NCBI RefSeq assembly: GCF_015645445.1
Contig: NZ_JADOGI010000014.1
Span: forward strand, 1-64,000
Source: Nonomuraea cypriaca
Lineage (GTDB): Bacteria; Actinomycetota; Actinomycetes; Streptosporangiales; Streptosporangiaceae
DNA: 64,000 nucleotides
Direction: 5' to 3'
Within the stretch, counting starts at the first letter, position 1; every line of letters begins with the position of its first letter. Both the position numbers and the translations under genes were made by a program. The notes below the pieces were generated by a model. That model worked only from the letters and a program-made list of their open reading frames with translations. It searched no databases and was not told the DNA's origin. Below are positions 50,501-58,857 of the stretch, one piece after another.

Positions 50501-52085
50501 CGTAGCCGTTCTCGCGCGTCAGACCGGCCTCGGTGATGCCGGTGTAGTGCGTGCCGTACGGAGTGCGCCTGACGACCTCGCCCTTGCGGTCGAGCTTGCT
50601 CTTGGCCAACCCCTTCATGACGACCTGGAGGTAGTCGTCGGTGTATTGCGCCGTCTGGTCATGATTGAACAGCGAGTGATAGAGATCCAGGTCCTCGCCA
50701 TCGGGGCCGACCAGCACCTCCTCTCCCAGGAACGGCTTGGCCCCCAGCGCCTCCTCGACGATCCTGTTGCTGCGCTTCTTGCCCTCGTAGAACCGCGAGC
50801 CGATGATGCGAAGGCCCTCGTGCGCCTTCCACGCGCCCTCATAGGTGTACATCATCTGGTTGTAGATGTAGGACAGGCGGCTTCTGGCGAAGTCGAAGTT
50901 GGCCTTGAGCACGCGCTCCCAGGCCTCGCCTCGGGTCAGCTCGCCGCCCTTCCAGTCGACGCCCGCGATGCTGTTCGGGCCGTCCTGGGTGCCGGTCGTG
51001 AACGGCTCCTTCAGGAACGCGTCGAACTCCTTGCGGTCGATCAGGTTCTCCACGATGTAGAGAGCCTCACCGAGTGCGCCGTAGTAGCCGCCCCAGTCGG
51101 ACTGGTGACCACCGTTGCCCAGGCTCTTGACATCGCCGTAGTACTGCCGGGTGTAGTTGTCGATCGAGGCGAAGATCCGCTGCAGGCCCTTGCGCTTGTC
51201 CTGGGTCGGCGACCAGTCCATGAGCAGCGACTCGGCGTAGAAACGCAGCTCGTCCTTGTAGCGGACGATCGACATGGTGGCCTTGGGGTCGGCGTCCACC
51301 CGGGCTTCCAGCGCTTTGACGTCGGCGATCTGCTTGGCGCGGTACGCGTCCACCTTCGCCTGCTCCTCTGCGGGAGTCAGCTTGGCGGCGGCCTGCGTGG
51401 AGGGCTGGTACCCGGTGTCGTCCGTCGGTGTGATCTTCGGCGAGGTGTGCGTGAACGCCTGGTAGAAGCTGCGGGAGTCCTCGGTGGACTTGGCCGTCAG
51501 GGTGGGGTGATAGGTGCGCAAAGTGATCCGCGCTTCGGTTCTACCCTGGGTCGAGGCCAGGGGGAGCATCGCCGTGCTGTAGAAGAACCGGCCGGGCTGG
51601 GCGTTGCCTCGGGTACCGACGTTGATCGGCTCGTGGTCGCCGTTGGCGCGGTAGCTCACGTACTCGCCGTTGATCATGACCACGGTCTTGTATGTCGAGT
51701 CGTCGCCGCCCCAGAACTTGACCGACAGGTAGTTCTGCAGCTTGGGATGGACTTTCACGGTGAAGGTGAGGTCGCCCAGGTTGTAGCCGGGCGGGGTGAG
51801 CGGGCGGGAGACCCTGGCCTTCTGTCCGTTCGAGCCGTCTACCACCGCGGTCGACCCGCCGTTGAAAGCGTGCGCCTGCTCCGATGCCGTGTCCCCGAAC
51901 GTGATCTCGTCCAGCCGGTCTGCGGCCTGGGCCACGTGCGCCCGGGCCGGGATGGCCGAGACTGCCGACGCCTGGGCCGGTACCGCTGACAGCGCTCCGG
52001 CCAGGACGGCAGCCAGGAGGGCTGCGCCTGTCCGGCGCAGCCGCGATCGTCTGGGCCGGTGTGAGCCGGGCCCGATGTGCTTCAT
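47511..52085 (-). CDS. large secreted multidomain protein, probable polysaccharide-degrading enzyme
   Basis: A 1524-residue exported protein. MKHIGPGSHRPRRSRLRR precedes a hydrophobic stretch ending in VPAQASA. A beta-sandwich region (about 55-200; DLTFTVKVHPKLQNYLSVKF) is followed by a long, mostly helical region rich in Trp and Tyr (about 230-850; GGHQSDWGGYYGALGEALY, YGESTNYLPAWFYRTLG), which looks like the alpha-toroid of polysaccharide lyases or related hydrolases. A C-terminal beta cap follows, then a fibronectin III domain (about 925-1008), an LamG/CBM-like domain, a FIVAR-like helical segment (about 1300-1360) and a final carbohydrate-binding-like domain. I cannot place it in a CAZy family. 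The lyase-like gene upstream is in the same orientation. A LacI-type site at 52110 precedes it. Confidence 0.7.
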   Translation of the reverse strand: MKHIGPGSHRPRRSRLRRTGAALLAAVLAGALSAVPAQASAVSAIPARAHVAQAADRLDEITFGDTASEQAHAFNGGSTAVVDGSNGQKARVSRPLTPPGYNLGDLTFTVKVHPKLQNYLSVKFWGGDDSTYKTVVMINGEYVSYRANGDHEPINVGTRGNAQPGRFFYSTAMLPLASTQGRTEARITLRTYHPTLTAKSTEDSRSFYQAFTHTSPKITPTDDTGYQPSTQAAAKLTPAEEQAKVDAYRAKQIADVKALEARVDADPKATMSIVRYKDELRFYAESLLMDWSPTQDKRKGLQRIFASIDNYTRQYYGDVKSLGNGGHQSDWGGYYGALGEALYIVENLIDRKEFDAFLKEPFTTGTQDGPNSIAGVDWKGGELTRGEAWERVLKANFDFARSRLSYIYNQMMYTYEGAWKAHEGLRIIGSRFYEGKKRSNRIVEEALGAKPFLGEEVLVGPDGEDLDLYHSLFNHDQTAQYTDDYLQVVMKGLAKSKLDRKGEVVRRTPYGTHYTGITEAGLTRENGYVGSYGESTNYLPAWFYRTLGHKGDEQLNDEILKLSLKNVHARGQTRYQGTDAAGNRVMTMQQVVDWRNSAYPGKSAYGTEVGTPQAFAFAGLETFMADNPGRYRGKEWEPYWEYARSAVGFMQQQLADNQFFPYFDSVVAKQTYDLRLTEEYGYVTAGRAGYERFGGKAAAGVLLPHTDPARYTDAELSALGVDRAAFGTATAWADIDNLLLTVRDGDTHLYAALNERNIGYTGAGRVHVQSAGYEHLAEIQTQARLDSQDYYPRGSNSAQQILAYDWTETAGAPPLAWVGDLMPVSYQPGVGTVVRDNFAQDTPYSGYPNLITSRYGQYFMAVNTTRAEFGNKQSFTVALPAGDWGGEVADLVSGKPVKVKKNAVTLPPESAMVLKLGSDTVGAEPPAAVDVAVATPGTRSVGLSWLPAAGAESYTISRATRENGPYAKVSEVTTTSHIDEVPGEGTYYYKVAAGAGQPSNPVKARVTAPHTRDLARTGWRDDLIGATSGKAAVNGSEITLSGVNGKGFGEGDDSVIYRRYAEDSYAMASKLVAGSVEVRAELRSGAGGVILRDNTDPVGRYVWFGLDADGKLAMRTRTLDTRADAGAGLAGSNNSGGVTRSPYTVARSEPLEYLKLVRAVGSHQVTGYASADGQTWASVGTLVVPMTEVIHAGVAAAADATFAGVAVEQRDRSLVTATAVRGERGAVRVQWSKPDDAVAFDVYRTADPAVAATDPLTAPGWTKVAENSASLVHDDRILAGELFYKVAALGTASDAVQVTAEGIDTVLEQARAVKAGDYTQDSYAAFKAEIDAVEADPDGDESARVKRVYDAYALLVPVFQHGFEAGEPDIWAAGGSAPGSYQRVISEDGAHNGERGLFFSSTDTTGNGGYNLWFNSRKAGGISPIAAKPNTRYKVSFDYRLTDYVPGRTVGAYAFVRSFKGGTGVGSEQRNWLPAGDTPAGTWARFEREYTSVDADIDNLELTFGLRGSSGTFQVDDVRVEPVG

Positions 52086-52109
52086 CAGGGGTCTTTCGCC
52101 TTTCTTCTC

Positions 52110-52124
52110 GGGAAGCGCTTTCCC
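52110..52124. promoter_or_regulatory. candidate LacI-family operator
   Basis: GGGAAGCGCTTTCCC is centred on AAGCGCTT, the central-CG palindrome typical of LacI-family sites. It lies about 25 bases before the start of the 1524-residue protein. Confidence 0.5.
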
Positions 52125-52150
52125 GGGTGGGATGCGGAAAGAGGAGCGGA

Positions 52151-53356
52151 TCAGCTGCGAGTGCAGGTGAGGGTGCCGAAGCCGAGGTGGTCGAAACCGC
52201 CGCTGTTCGGGCCGTAATGGCCGCCGCCGCCCTCGGGGCGCACCCGGGCGGCGTACGCGGTGATGTTCGGCACGGACAGGCCGCGCCGGACGGCGTAGTG
52301 GTTGTACAGGGCCTCCCAGATCGGCCGGTCGCCGCCGCGCCCGGTCGCGGAGATCGCCGTGTGGGAGTTGGGCGCGCAGGTGGTGCCGCTGCCCCAGTTG
52401 TAGGTGGTGAAGGGGACGTCCTGGCCGAGGTTGTAGCGGGCGACGTACTCGGCGGCGCGCATGAAGCGGTTGCCGCTGTAGCCGTACAGGTCCTGCCCCT
52501 GGTTCCAGGCCATCTCGCAAAAGGTGCCCATCAGGCCGATGCCGAGCATCGCGTGCCCCTGGTCGCGGCCGCTTTCCTGCCACTGCGCGAGGTTGCCCGG
52601 GTGCAGGAACGGCACCGCTTTGGTGATGGAGCCGTTGCCCGCGCCGCTCTTGAAGTATGTGACCGCCTGGTCGAACTTGGCCTGGTCGTCGCACAGGATC
52701 CCGATGGCCAGCACGGAGGCCATGTTGCACAGGTCCCAGTTGGCCCAGTAGTGGGTGATGCAGGCGCCGTTGTGCCTGGTCAGGAAGTCGTTGTTCATCG
52801 GGTAAAAGACGCCGAGCATCATGTTGCGCAGCCGGTTGAACTCCAAGCCGGAGTAGCCGCGCATGATCTCGGCGACGTTGGCGAGCTGGTAGCCGTACAG
52901 GCCGGCGGCCAGATACTTGTCGGACGTGCCGGTGATCGTGGTGAGCGTGCCCGACCAGGCGTTCAGGATGTCGCGGGCGGTGTCGCCGTGGGCGGTGCTG
53001 CCGCTGATCTTCCAGCGCAGCGCATTCTGGTAGGCGGCCGCGATGTCGCGGTAGAGCTGGGGGTAGTTCTCTCCGGTGCCGCCCCGCACCACGGTGGCTA
53101 CCGGACGCGGTGTCCAGCCGCTTTGCGCGTAGGAGTTGGCGATCAGCCTGTCCCACCCCGCCTTGTACGGCTGGACCTCGGCTGCGACCCGGGTGGCCAT
53201 GCGGGTGAAGTCGGCCTGGGTGTGCAGCATGCCCGGGTGGGCGAAGGCGAGGCGGGTGGCGACGGCTGCGGGTGCCTGGCCGCCGACCAGGGCCGTGCCG
53301 GCTCCAGCGATGAGGGCGGATTTCAGTAAGTCGCGACGGCTCGGGATCATAGACAT
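52151..53356 (-). CDS. Tat-exported alginate-lyase-domain protein (PL-type)
   Basis: A 401-residue protein. The N-terminus SRRDLLKSALIAGAGTALVG is a twin-arginine signal. The mature part is helical and resembles the alginate-lyase/PL38-like (alpha/alpha) fold: HPGMLHTQADFTRMATRV, THYWANWDLCNMASVLAIG, FCEMAWNQGQDLYGY and FGTLTCTRS. The NWD...N and HYW regions are where these lyases keep catalytic His, Asn and Tyr. It starts at 53356 after AAAGGAGCGATC. It probably cleaves a uronic-acid polymer outside the cell. The giant secreted protein downstream would assist. Confidence 0.75.
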   Translation of the reverse strand: MSMIPSRRDLLKSALIAGAGTALVGGQAPAAVATRLAFAHPGMLHTQADFTRMATRVAAEVQPYKAGWDRLIANSYAQSGWTPRPVATVVRGGTGENYPQLYRDIAAAYQNALRWKISGSTAHGDTARDILNAWSGTLTTITGTSDKYLAAGLYGYQLANVAEIMRGYSGLEFNRLRNMMLGVFYPMNNDFLTRHNGACITHYWANWDLCNMASVLAIGILCDDQAKFDQAVTYFKSGAGNGSITKAVPFLHPGNLAQWQESGRDQGHAMLGIGLMGTFCEMAWNQGQDLYGYSGNRFMRAAEYVARYNLGQDVPFTTYNWGSGTTCAPNSHTAISATGRGGDRPIWEALYNHYAVRRGLSVPNITAYAARVRPEGGGGHYGPNSGGFDHLGFGTLTCTRS

Positions 53357-53373
53357 GATCGCTCCTTTCGCCG

Positions 53374-53384
53374 TAGAAATCGGT
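53374..53384. promoter_or_regulatory. TAGAAATCGGT motif before the lyase gene
   Basis: The same motif occurs inverted at 53610-53620 (ACCGATTTCTA), and a variant is at 41949. The spacing and the glycosidase context suggest LacI-type regulator sites. Confidence 0.35.
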
Positions 53385-53617
53385 ACCAGGACCGTACGGT
53401 GTCGCACAGTGATCGACAAGAGCCGGTGAAACCTCACCGCACGGGTGCACGGGGTCCGATACGAAGCGAAGTTATCCCTGTTCAGATGCGGTTCTAAATC
53501 GCTAGACGGCGGCGGTCGCATGGCATCAGCGCCGGCCGCGAAAGTTTTCGTTGACCTGAGAGCTGCAGGGCCGTTGCCTCTCCGAGCCAACCGAATCTAG
53601 CCTTATGGGACCGATTT

Positions 53618-54006
53618 CTATGACCGTTCACGTTCAGCGGAAGGCAACGTCCCGGCGCCGTCATGAAGAGATTCCATGAGCCATTGTGTGAGGAGTGCGG
53701 CGAAAGCCGCCGGGCGCTCAAGGTGCAGGAAGTGGCCGGTGCCAGGCCAGGTGACGACCCTGCTGCCGGGTGGCGCGGGAATGGCCGACTCCCAAGTGGC
53801 GGCCTTGGGCAGCGAATGCAGGGACAACGCCGGGCAAGCCCGCCTCGCCAGGAACTTTTCGGCGGTCCGGCGGGTGCCGAACGCGCCGGCGGTGACGTAC
53901 AGGCCTTCGTAACACATGAGCACCACCAGGTCCCCAGCCAGCTCGGCGGGTCGGTATCCCGACGGAGGAGCCGAGGACCGGCCGTGGCCACGCAGGTCGG
54001 GGCCAT
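53618..54006 (-). pseudogene. alpha/beta hydrolase remnant
   Basis: GPDLRGHGRSSAPPSGYRPAEL comes from the region just before the nucleophile elbow of alpha/beta hydrolases (quoted here as residues; the key part is DLRGHGRSS). It runs straight into a C-terminal part ending TGHFLHLERPAAFA, which holds the catalytic His. The nucleophile and about 100 residues are missing, and no proper start remains. It is a deletion relic. Confidence 0.6.
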
Positions 54007-54026
54007 GCAGATGCTACGCGAGGATC

Positions 54027-55052
54027 ATGAACGCACGACATCCGGCCCGCTTTCTCACGCTGTGGTCCATCAACGCCCCGCTCGCCGAAGAGGAACTGTT
54101 CGCGCAGCTCCAGGTCTTCGCGGCACACGGGCTCGACGGCGTCGTCTTCCATCCGCGCCACCACCCTGGGCCGCCCGCCTGCCTGAGCGGCCCGTACTTC
54201 GACGTCGTCTCACGGGTGATCCTGCGGGCCAAAGAACTGCCTTCCGCGCGGTCATACGGTCCGACCTCGCCGAGCCCGCCGACCTGTTGCTCGTCTTCGC
54301 CGACCCGCTACGGGCTCTATCGATCGACGACATCGCCACCTGCTGGACGGCGCGGACGCCGATCACATGCCGGGCGGGGGATGCGCCGATCCTGCGCGGG
54401 GCAGAAGAAGCGGTCGCGCGGCTCAGGCTCGGTGCAGGTATGCACGAGACGGTGGTGAGGTTCGTACCTGAGACGCCGGTCGAGCGCCCCTTCGCCTGGG
54501 TGCGCGGTGACATGCTGGTACGCAGCCGGCTACTGGGACGCGCCAGACGCGACCGAAGTCCTCACCGACGGCCCGTTCACCATCACGGGTGTCCCGTCCG
54601 CTCCCGCACAAACTGGGCCCACGTGGAAGGAAGTCGATCTCGTCGCGGCCGGCTACGCGTTCACCCGCGAGCCCATCGCCCTCCATGCCGAGATCCAGGT
54701 GACCGGGCACACCAAGATCCTCGCCCTGAGCCCCGTCCACGCCGACGCCGTCCATGTGCGAATCGCCAGCGTCGACTATGGATGGCACTGGCCGGCCGCC
54801 CGCGGTCAGGGCCTTGCGGTCCCGGCCGAACTGACTCCCGGCTCGTACACCCTCCGCCTCGACCTCGTCCCCAGCTCGTACAACGTGTACGGCCCGCATC
54901 ACTATGTCCTCGGTGACGCTCCCGCGATCAGCCCAGCACAGGTCATAGGCCAGCGGAATTTCATCGACGAGGCGCTGCCCCACCTCGGCACGCACGAAGC
55001 CGCCTGGCATCTCAAGCGCTTCTCCGCGCCGTCGCGGATCGAGCCCATATGA
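54027..55052 (+). pseudogene. frameshifted and deleted glycosidase-like gene
   Basis: MNARHPARFLTLWSINAPL after GAGGATC begins a protein like large actinobacterial glycosyl hydrolases (VFAAHGLDGVVFHPR, VSRVILRAKEL). It then changes frame to AVIRSDLAEPADLLLVFADP, and again to YAAGYWDAPDATEVLTDGPF and a C-terminal domain (GPHHYVLGDAPAISPAQ). The catalytic centre is missing, so it is not functional. It probably once belonged to the adjacent polysaccharide locus. Confidence 0.55.
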
Positions 55053-55092
55053 AGGGCGACCAACTCGACCAGAACGAAAGGTTGATGCCCTG

Positions 55093-55302
55093 ATGTCGAT
55101 ACCCCCGGGACCGATCCGGCTCACCGGCTCTGCACACAGCGCGCTGTGGCCACTTGCCTCCACCCGTATCACTGGTGGATTCTGGGCAACCCGCCGGCGC
55201 ACCAACGAGCAAGTGAGCATCCCGCAGGGCCCTGCACTTCTCGAAGCCGCGGGGGGAGGTCCCGGAGATGCCTCCGGCCGGCACAGCGCTACGCTCAAAT
55301 GA
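55093..55302 (+). pseudogene. N-terminal fragment of a GH127 (beta-L-arabinofuranosidase) gene
   Basis: A 69-codon frame with GSAHSALWPLASTRITGGFW and RRRTNEQVSIPQGPALLEAAG, the opening of GH127 proteins, which continue for about 600 more residues. Here the frame ends at 55302 after unrelated residues. It indicates that arabinan breakdown genes were once present beside GH43. Confidence 0.6.
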
Positions 55303-55567
55303 TCTGCTCGGTCGGCAGAATAGTGATCTCGGTGAGGTTGACGTGCCTGGGCACCGCCGCCATGAACGCCACCGTCTCGGCGATGTCTTCCGACTGCAGC
55401 ACATCAATCTGCTTGATGAGGTCAGCCATCAGCCGGCTCGCGTCGGCGTCGGTGACGTGGCTCGGCAGCTCGGTGTCGACCATGCCGGGCTCCACCGCCG
55501 AGACACGCACCTTCTTGCGGCCGAGCTCGGTGCGCAGCAGCCGGGTCAGTGGATGGCTGCCGAACAT
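55295..55567 (-). pseudogene. C-terminal fragment of an SDR-family dehydrogenase
   Basis: RTELGRKKVRVSAVEPGMVDTEL is the end of the Rossmann core of short-chain dehydrogenases (the PG motif after the active site). IAETVAFMAAVPRHVNLTEI is the usual C-terminus. The NAD loop, Ser, Tyr and Lys are absent. About 150 residues are missing at the N-terminus. Confidence 0.65.
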
Positions 55568-55717
55568 ACGGTCACACCTGGTCGGCGACTTCGCTGCGGC
55601 CCTGCGGTGTCATCAGCAGGCTGCCGGGTCCCAGCCGCAGGCGATGATCCGCTTTCGGTTGGAACGGTGCTACCCATGGCTACGAGCGCAAACTCGCGAA
55701 CGCTGTCCGGGCGGGCA

Positions 55718-55888
55718 TCACCGTCTGAGAGGGCGTCTGAAGCGCGTAGTTTGTAATTGATTGCCAGTTACGTGTATCGCCAGGTTGAGACTCGGTAGTC
55801 GATGCCCGGCCTCGAAAGTGAATGACTTGCCGATGGTGTGTCTGCCGGATGGGAGCGGTACAGAGCCGAAGTCCATGGACTTCCCCAT
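55718..55888 (-). pseudogene. N-terminal fragment of a 6-pyruvoyltetrahydropterin/6-carboxytetrahydropterin synthase-like gene
   Basis: A 56-codon frame. IGKSFTFEAGHRLPSL carries the first zinc-His motif of the PTPS/QueD family. The frame runs into unrelated sequence and stops after 56 residues, while intact proteins have about 120-140. No other queuosine or pterin gene is nearby. Confidence 0.45.
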
Positions 55889-56248
55889 GAGATGAGGTGG
55901 CGCGCCGGTCGGCCATCAGGCGGGGCAGCAGCCGGGCCGTGAGGTGGCCCAGTGCACGTATTCGATCGCGCCGCCCTTGGAGACGACGCGGGCGCGGCGA
56001 AATTCGACACACGAAAGAAGGGGTGGGCCGGTCGATCGACCGGCCCGGGACTCTCCGAGGCGATCCGCGATCGGTGTCGCCCTGCGGACGCTCAATCGCT
56101 CGATATTCCGCCGTCGCGGTTGCCGTCGTCGGCGGTGGGCTCAGGCTTTGCCGCGCCCGGCACCGCGCATACTCCGGTCACGGGATCGCAATAGCCGTCC
56201 GGGTCGCTCTCGATGAGCTGCAGCGGCAGCGCCGGCATGGGCGTCTCG
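55889..56248. other. intergenic scar with a 22-bp palindrome
   Basis: No intact gene is seen. GGGCCGGTCGA and its exact complement form an uninterrupted 22-bp palindrome at 56025-56046, which may be a terminator for a lost gene. Confidence 0.4.
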
Positions 56249-56920
56249 TCAACCATGGACCTGCTCCCATGCCTGGTCGATGGCGCTCACATATTGGCTG
56301 ACGCTGACCGCGCCCGGGATGCCGAGTCGTTCGCCGAGGACGGTGAACGGCACTCCTCGCGCACCCAGAGCCACGGCGGCGTCGTGATCGGCTCGCACCG
56401 CGTCGGCGTAGCGGTCCGTGGCGAGGACATCGCGGATCTCGCCGCCGGGGATGCCGAGTTCCTCACCGAGCCGGATGAGTGTGCTGTGCTCAAAGGCATC
56501 GTCGTTGCCGCTGAACACCTCGGCCTGCATCGCACGCAGGTACTCCCACGAGAGGCCGTACTCCGCGCCCAGATGCACCAGGCGCAGCAGGTCGAACGTG
56601 TTGCGTGCGGGACGGTCGACCTCGTACCTCAAACCTTCGGCGGCGGCCTGCCTGGCCATCCCCTCCTCCATCGACCGAGCCTGCGCCGCCGAGACCCCGT
56701 ACTTCTTCGACAGGTAGCCGAGAGTCGCGAAGACCTCAGCAGGCGCGGTGGGATCGAGCTGGAAGGTATGGACCTTCACGTCGATGTCGTTCGCATGGGA
56801 GGACTGGGCGATGGCGGCGCTCAGCCGCTGTTCGCCCAGATAGCACCACGGGCAGAGCACGTCCGCCCACACATCGATCGTCAGTCGCGTGGACGCCGCG
56901 ACGTCTGCTGTCGGTTTCAT
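56249..56920 (-). CDS. DsbA-family oxidoreductase, FrnE-like
   Basis: A 223-residue cytoplasmic thioredoxin-fold protein. WADVLCPWCYLGEQR has the CPWC active site (Cys23, Cys26) of the FrnE group. FQLDPTAPAE and the helical insertion LSKKYGVSAAQARSMEEGMA follow. GVPFTVLGERLGIPGAVSVSQY has the cis-Pro loop. FrnE proteins act in thiol redox, oxidative stress or polyketide chemistry. It is divergent from a TetR regulator with two palindromic operators between them, so it is probably the regulator's target. Confidence 0.9.
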   Translation of the reverse strand: MKPTADVAASTRLTIDVWADVLCPWCYLGEQRLSAAIAQSSHANDIDVKVHTFQLDPTAPAEVFATLGYLSKKYGVSAAQARSMEEGMARQAAAEGLRYEVDRPARNTFDLLRLVHLGAEYGLSWEYLRAMQAEVFSGNDDAFEHSTLIRLGEELGIPGGEIRDVLATDRYADAVRADHDAAVALGARGVPFTVLGERLGIPGAVSVSQYVSAIDQAWEQVHG

Positions 56921-56941
56921 CGTGGCCCGCCTTTCGGTAAG

Positions 56942-56994
56942 TTTGAGGAGACCCTCAAAGTCACTTTAGCACCGACTTTGAGTGCACCCTCAAA
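56942..56994. promoter_or_regulatory. two TetR-type operators between frnE-like and tetR-like genes
   Basis: TTTGAGGAGACCCTCAAA (56942-56959) and TTTGAGTGCACCCTCAAA (56977-56994) are 18-bp palindromes with the same half-site, 35 bases apart centre to centre. They occupy the whole divergent promoter, so the TetR protein probably represses both genes. Confidence 0.75.
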
Positions 56995-57004
56995 CTGTGA
57001 CGGG

Positions 57005-57580
57005 ATGGACATGACGCGATCGAAGAGCGTGCGGCGGGACGCCCGCGAGAACGTGGCGAAGCTGCATGCGGCCGCGCTGGACATCTTTCTGGCGAAGGGC
57101 CTTGACGCCCCGCTGGAGGAGATCGCACGGGCCGCGGGCGTGAGCATCGGGACCCTCTACTACCGCTTCGGGTCTCGCGAAGGCCTCATCGATGCGGTCA
57201 TTCCCGAGATCGCGGGCAGCAGGCTGCAAACCCTCGCCTCCACCGTGATGGCGAAAGACACCCCCAGCCAGCGTCTCGGAGCCTTTGTGCACGGCATGAT
57301 CGAACTGCAACGCGACGACCCCGCGCTCAACGATGCGATCCTGCGCCGTTATCCGGACGCCGTCGCGTTGCTCGGAATTTGTGACCGATCGGCTGAGCTA
57401 GGTCAAACCCTGGTGCGCGAAGCACATGCGGACGGGTCGCTCTCGCCGGACTTCACCGAGCATGACCTGTTCTGCCTGCTCTGGCTGGCCGGCACCGCAA
57501 GCAGAGACCCCAATGCACCGACAGGCTGGCACCGCGTGATCACGCGCGCTCTTGACTCCGCGTGGGTTGCTGTGACGTGA
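57005..57580 (+). CDS. TetR-family transcriptional regulator
   Basis: A 191-residue repressor. The HTH lies at about 12-60: ALDIFLAKGLDAPLEEIARA and GVSIGTLYYRFGSREGLIDAV. The effector domain follows and ends LLWLAGTASRDPNAPTGW as in actinobacterial members. ATG 57005 or 57011 may be the start. The paired operators lie 10 bases upstream, so it is autoregulated and controls the FrnE-like gene. Confidence 0.9.
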   Translation: MDMTRSKSVRRDARENVAKLHAAALDIFLAKGLDAPLEEIARAAGVSIGTLYYRFGSREGLIDAVIPEIAGSRLQTLASTVMAKDTPSQRLGAFVHGMIELQRDDPALNDAILRRYPDAVALLGICDRSAELGQTLVREAHADGSLSPDFTEHDLFCLLWLAGTASRDPNAPTGWHRVITRALDSAWVAVT

Positions 57581-57683
57581 GGGCTGCGTCGGACAGGAAG
57601 CCGCGCCCTTGCGGCGTACGCGGCCGCGCTTGGGGCGGGAGTTTGGGGTGTCGGCCCATCGCCCGTAGAGACGGGGCGACCTC

Positions 57684-58787
57684 TCAGCCCTCAGGCCCTG
57701 ATGCTTGCCTGGCGTCGCCCGCGGCCGGATCCGAGGCACGGAAGGTGCGCCGGTACGCCGACGGGGCGACCCCCGCCTCCGCCGCCAGGTGCCGCCGCAG
57801 TGAGGTGGCGGTGGCGAAGCCGACCTCGTGGGCGACCCGTTCCACCGGCAGGTCGCTGGATTCCAGCAGGTGTCGCGCCCGTCGTAGCCGCTGCTGGGTC
57901 AGCCAGCGGCCGGGGCTCAGACCGGTCTCCTGCCGGAAGCGCCGGGCGAAGGTACGGGTGCTCATCGCCGCGTGGGCGGCCAGTTCGTCCAGTGACAGAG
58001 GCAGTTCCAGCCGCTGCAGCGCCCAGTCGCGGGTCGGCCCGGTGCCGGTTTCGCTCGCCGGCGGCAGCGGCCGCTCGATGTACTGCGCCTGCCCGCCGTC
58101 CCGGTACGGCGGCACGACGCAGCGGCGGGCGACCTGGTTGGCCACCTCGCTGCCGTGGTCCTGTCGCACCAGGTGCAGGCAGACGTCGACACCGCTGGCC
58201 GCCCCCGCGGAGGTCAGCACGTCACCGTGGTCGACGAAGAGCACGCCGGCGTCGAGCTGGACCCGGGGGAACAACTCCTGGAAGTGGTCGGTGAGGGCCC
58301 AGTGGGTGGTGGCCCGGCGCCCGTCCAGGAGACCTGCGGCGGCCAGCAGGAAGGCGCCGGTGCAGATGGACACCAGACGGGTGCCGGGGCGGACGCGGGA
58401 CAGGGCGGCGAGGGCCTGCGGGTCCGGGGCGGCGGCCGAGGCCCGGGAGATCGCGTACGGAGGGATGACCACGGTGTCCGCCTCGGCCAGCACCTGGGGA
58501 CCGTGGCCGGGGGTGACGGTCAGGTCCGCGTCGGTACGCACGGGCTGCCCGTCCACGCTCGCGGACAGCACCTCGTAGCGGCCGTCGGCGGAACCCAGGA
58601 CCCGGTGCGGGATGCCGAGTTCGAAGGGGTAGACGCCGTCGAGGGCAAGGACGACGACCTTGTGGGCGCCGGGCCGCGGGCCCGGGTCCAGTTCGGCCGC
58701 ACGGTCGGCGAGGTCACGGGCCCGGGAGGACGCGGCGGACGCGGGGCGGGCGCCGGGAACGCAGCGGGCGGCAGGGTCGATGGGCAT
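57684..58787 (-). CDS. GlxA-type AraC regulator with DJ-1/PfpI domain
   Basis: A 367-residue protein. The N-terminal DJ-1/PfpI domain (about 40-210) has VVVLALDGVYPFELGIPHRV and LVSICTGAFLLAAAGLLDG with the Cys nucleophile position. The C-terminal AraC DNA-binding domain (about 260-350) has two HTHs: LDELAAHAAMSTRTFARRF and VERVAHEVGFATATSLRRHL. It is divergent from the quinone-oxidoreductase-like gene at 58858, 70 bases away, and probably activates it. Confidence 0.9.
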   Translation of the reverse strand: MPIDPAARCVPGARPASAASSRARDLADRAAELDPGPRPGAHKVVVLALDGVYPFELGIPHRVLGSADGRYEVLSASVDGQPVRTDADLTVTPGHGPQVLAEADTVVIPPYAISRASAAAPDPQALAALSRVRPGTRLVSICTGAFLLAAAGLLDGRRATTHWALTDHFQELFPRVQLDAGVLFVDHGDVLTSAGAASGVDVCLHLVRQDHGSEVANQVARRCVVPPYRDGGQAQYIERPLPPASETGTGPTRDWALQRLELPLSLDELAAHAAMSTRTFARRFRQETGLSPGRWLTQQRLRRARHLLESSDLPVERVAHEVGFATATSLRRHLAAEAGVAPSAYRRTFRASDPAAGDARQASGPEG

Positions 58788-58857
58788 GGCAAGAATGTAT
58801 CGGAGGCCGACCTTCTTGCCATCGCCCCGGGCCGGACCGTACCGCCAGGATCGAGGC

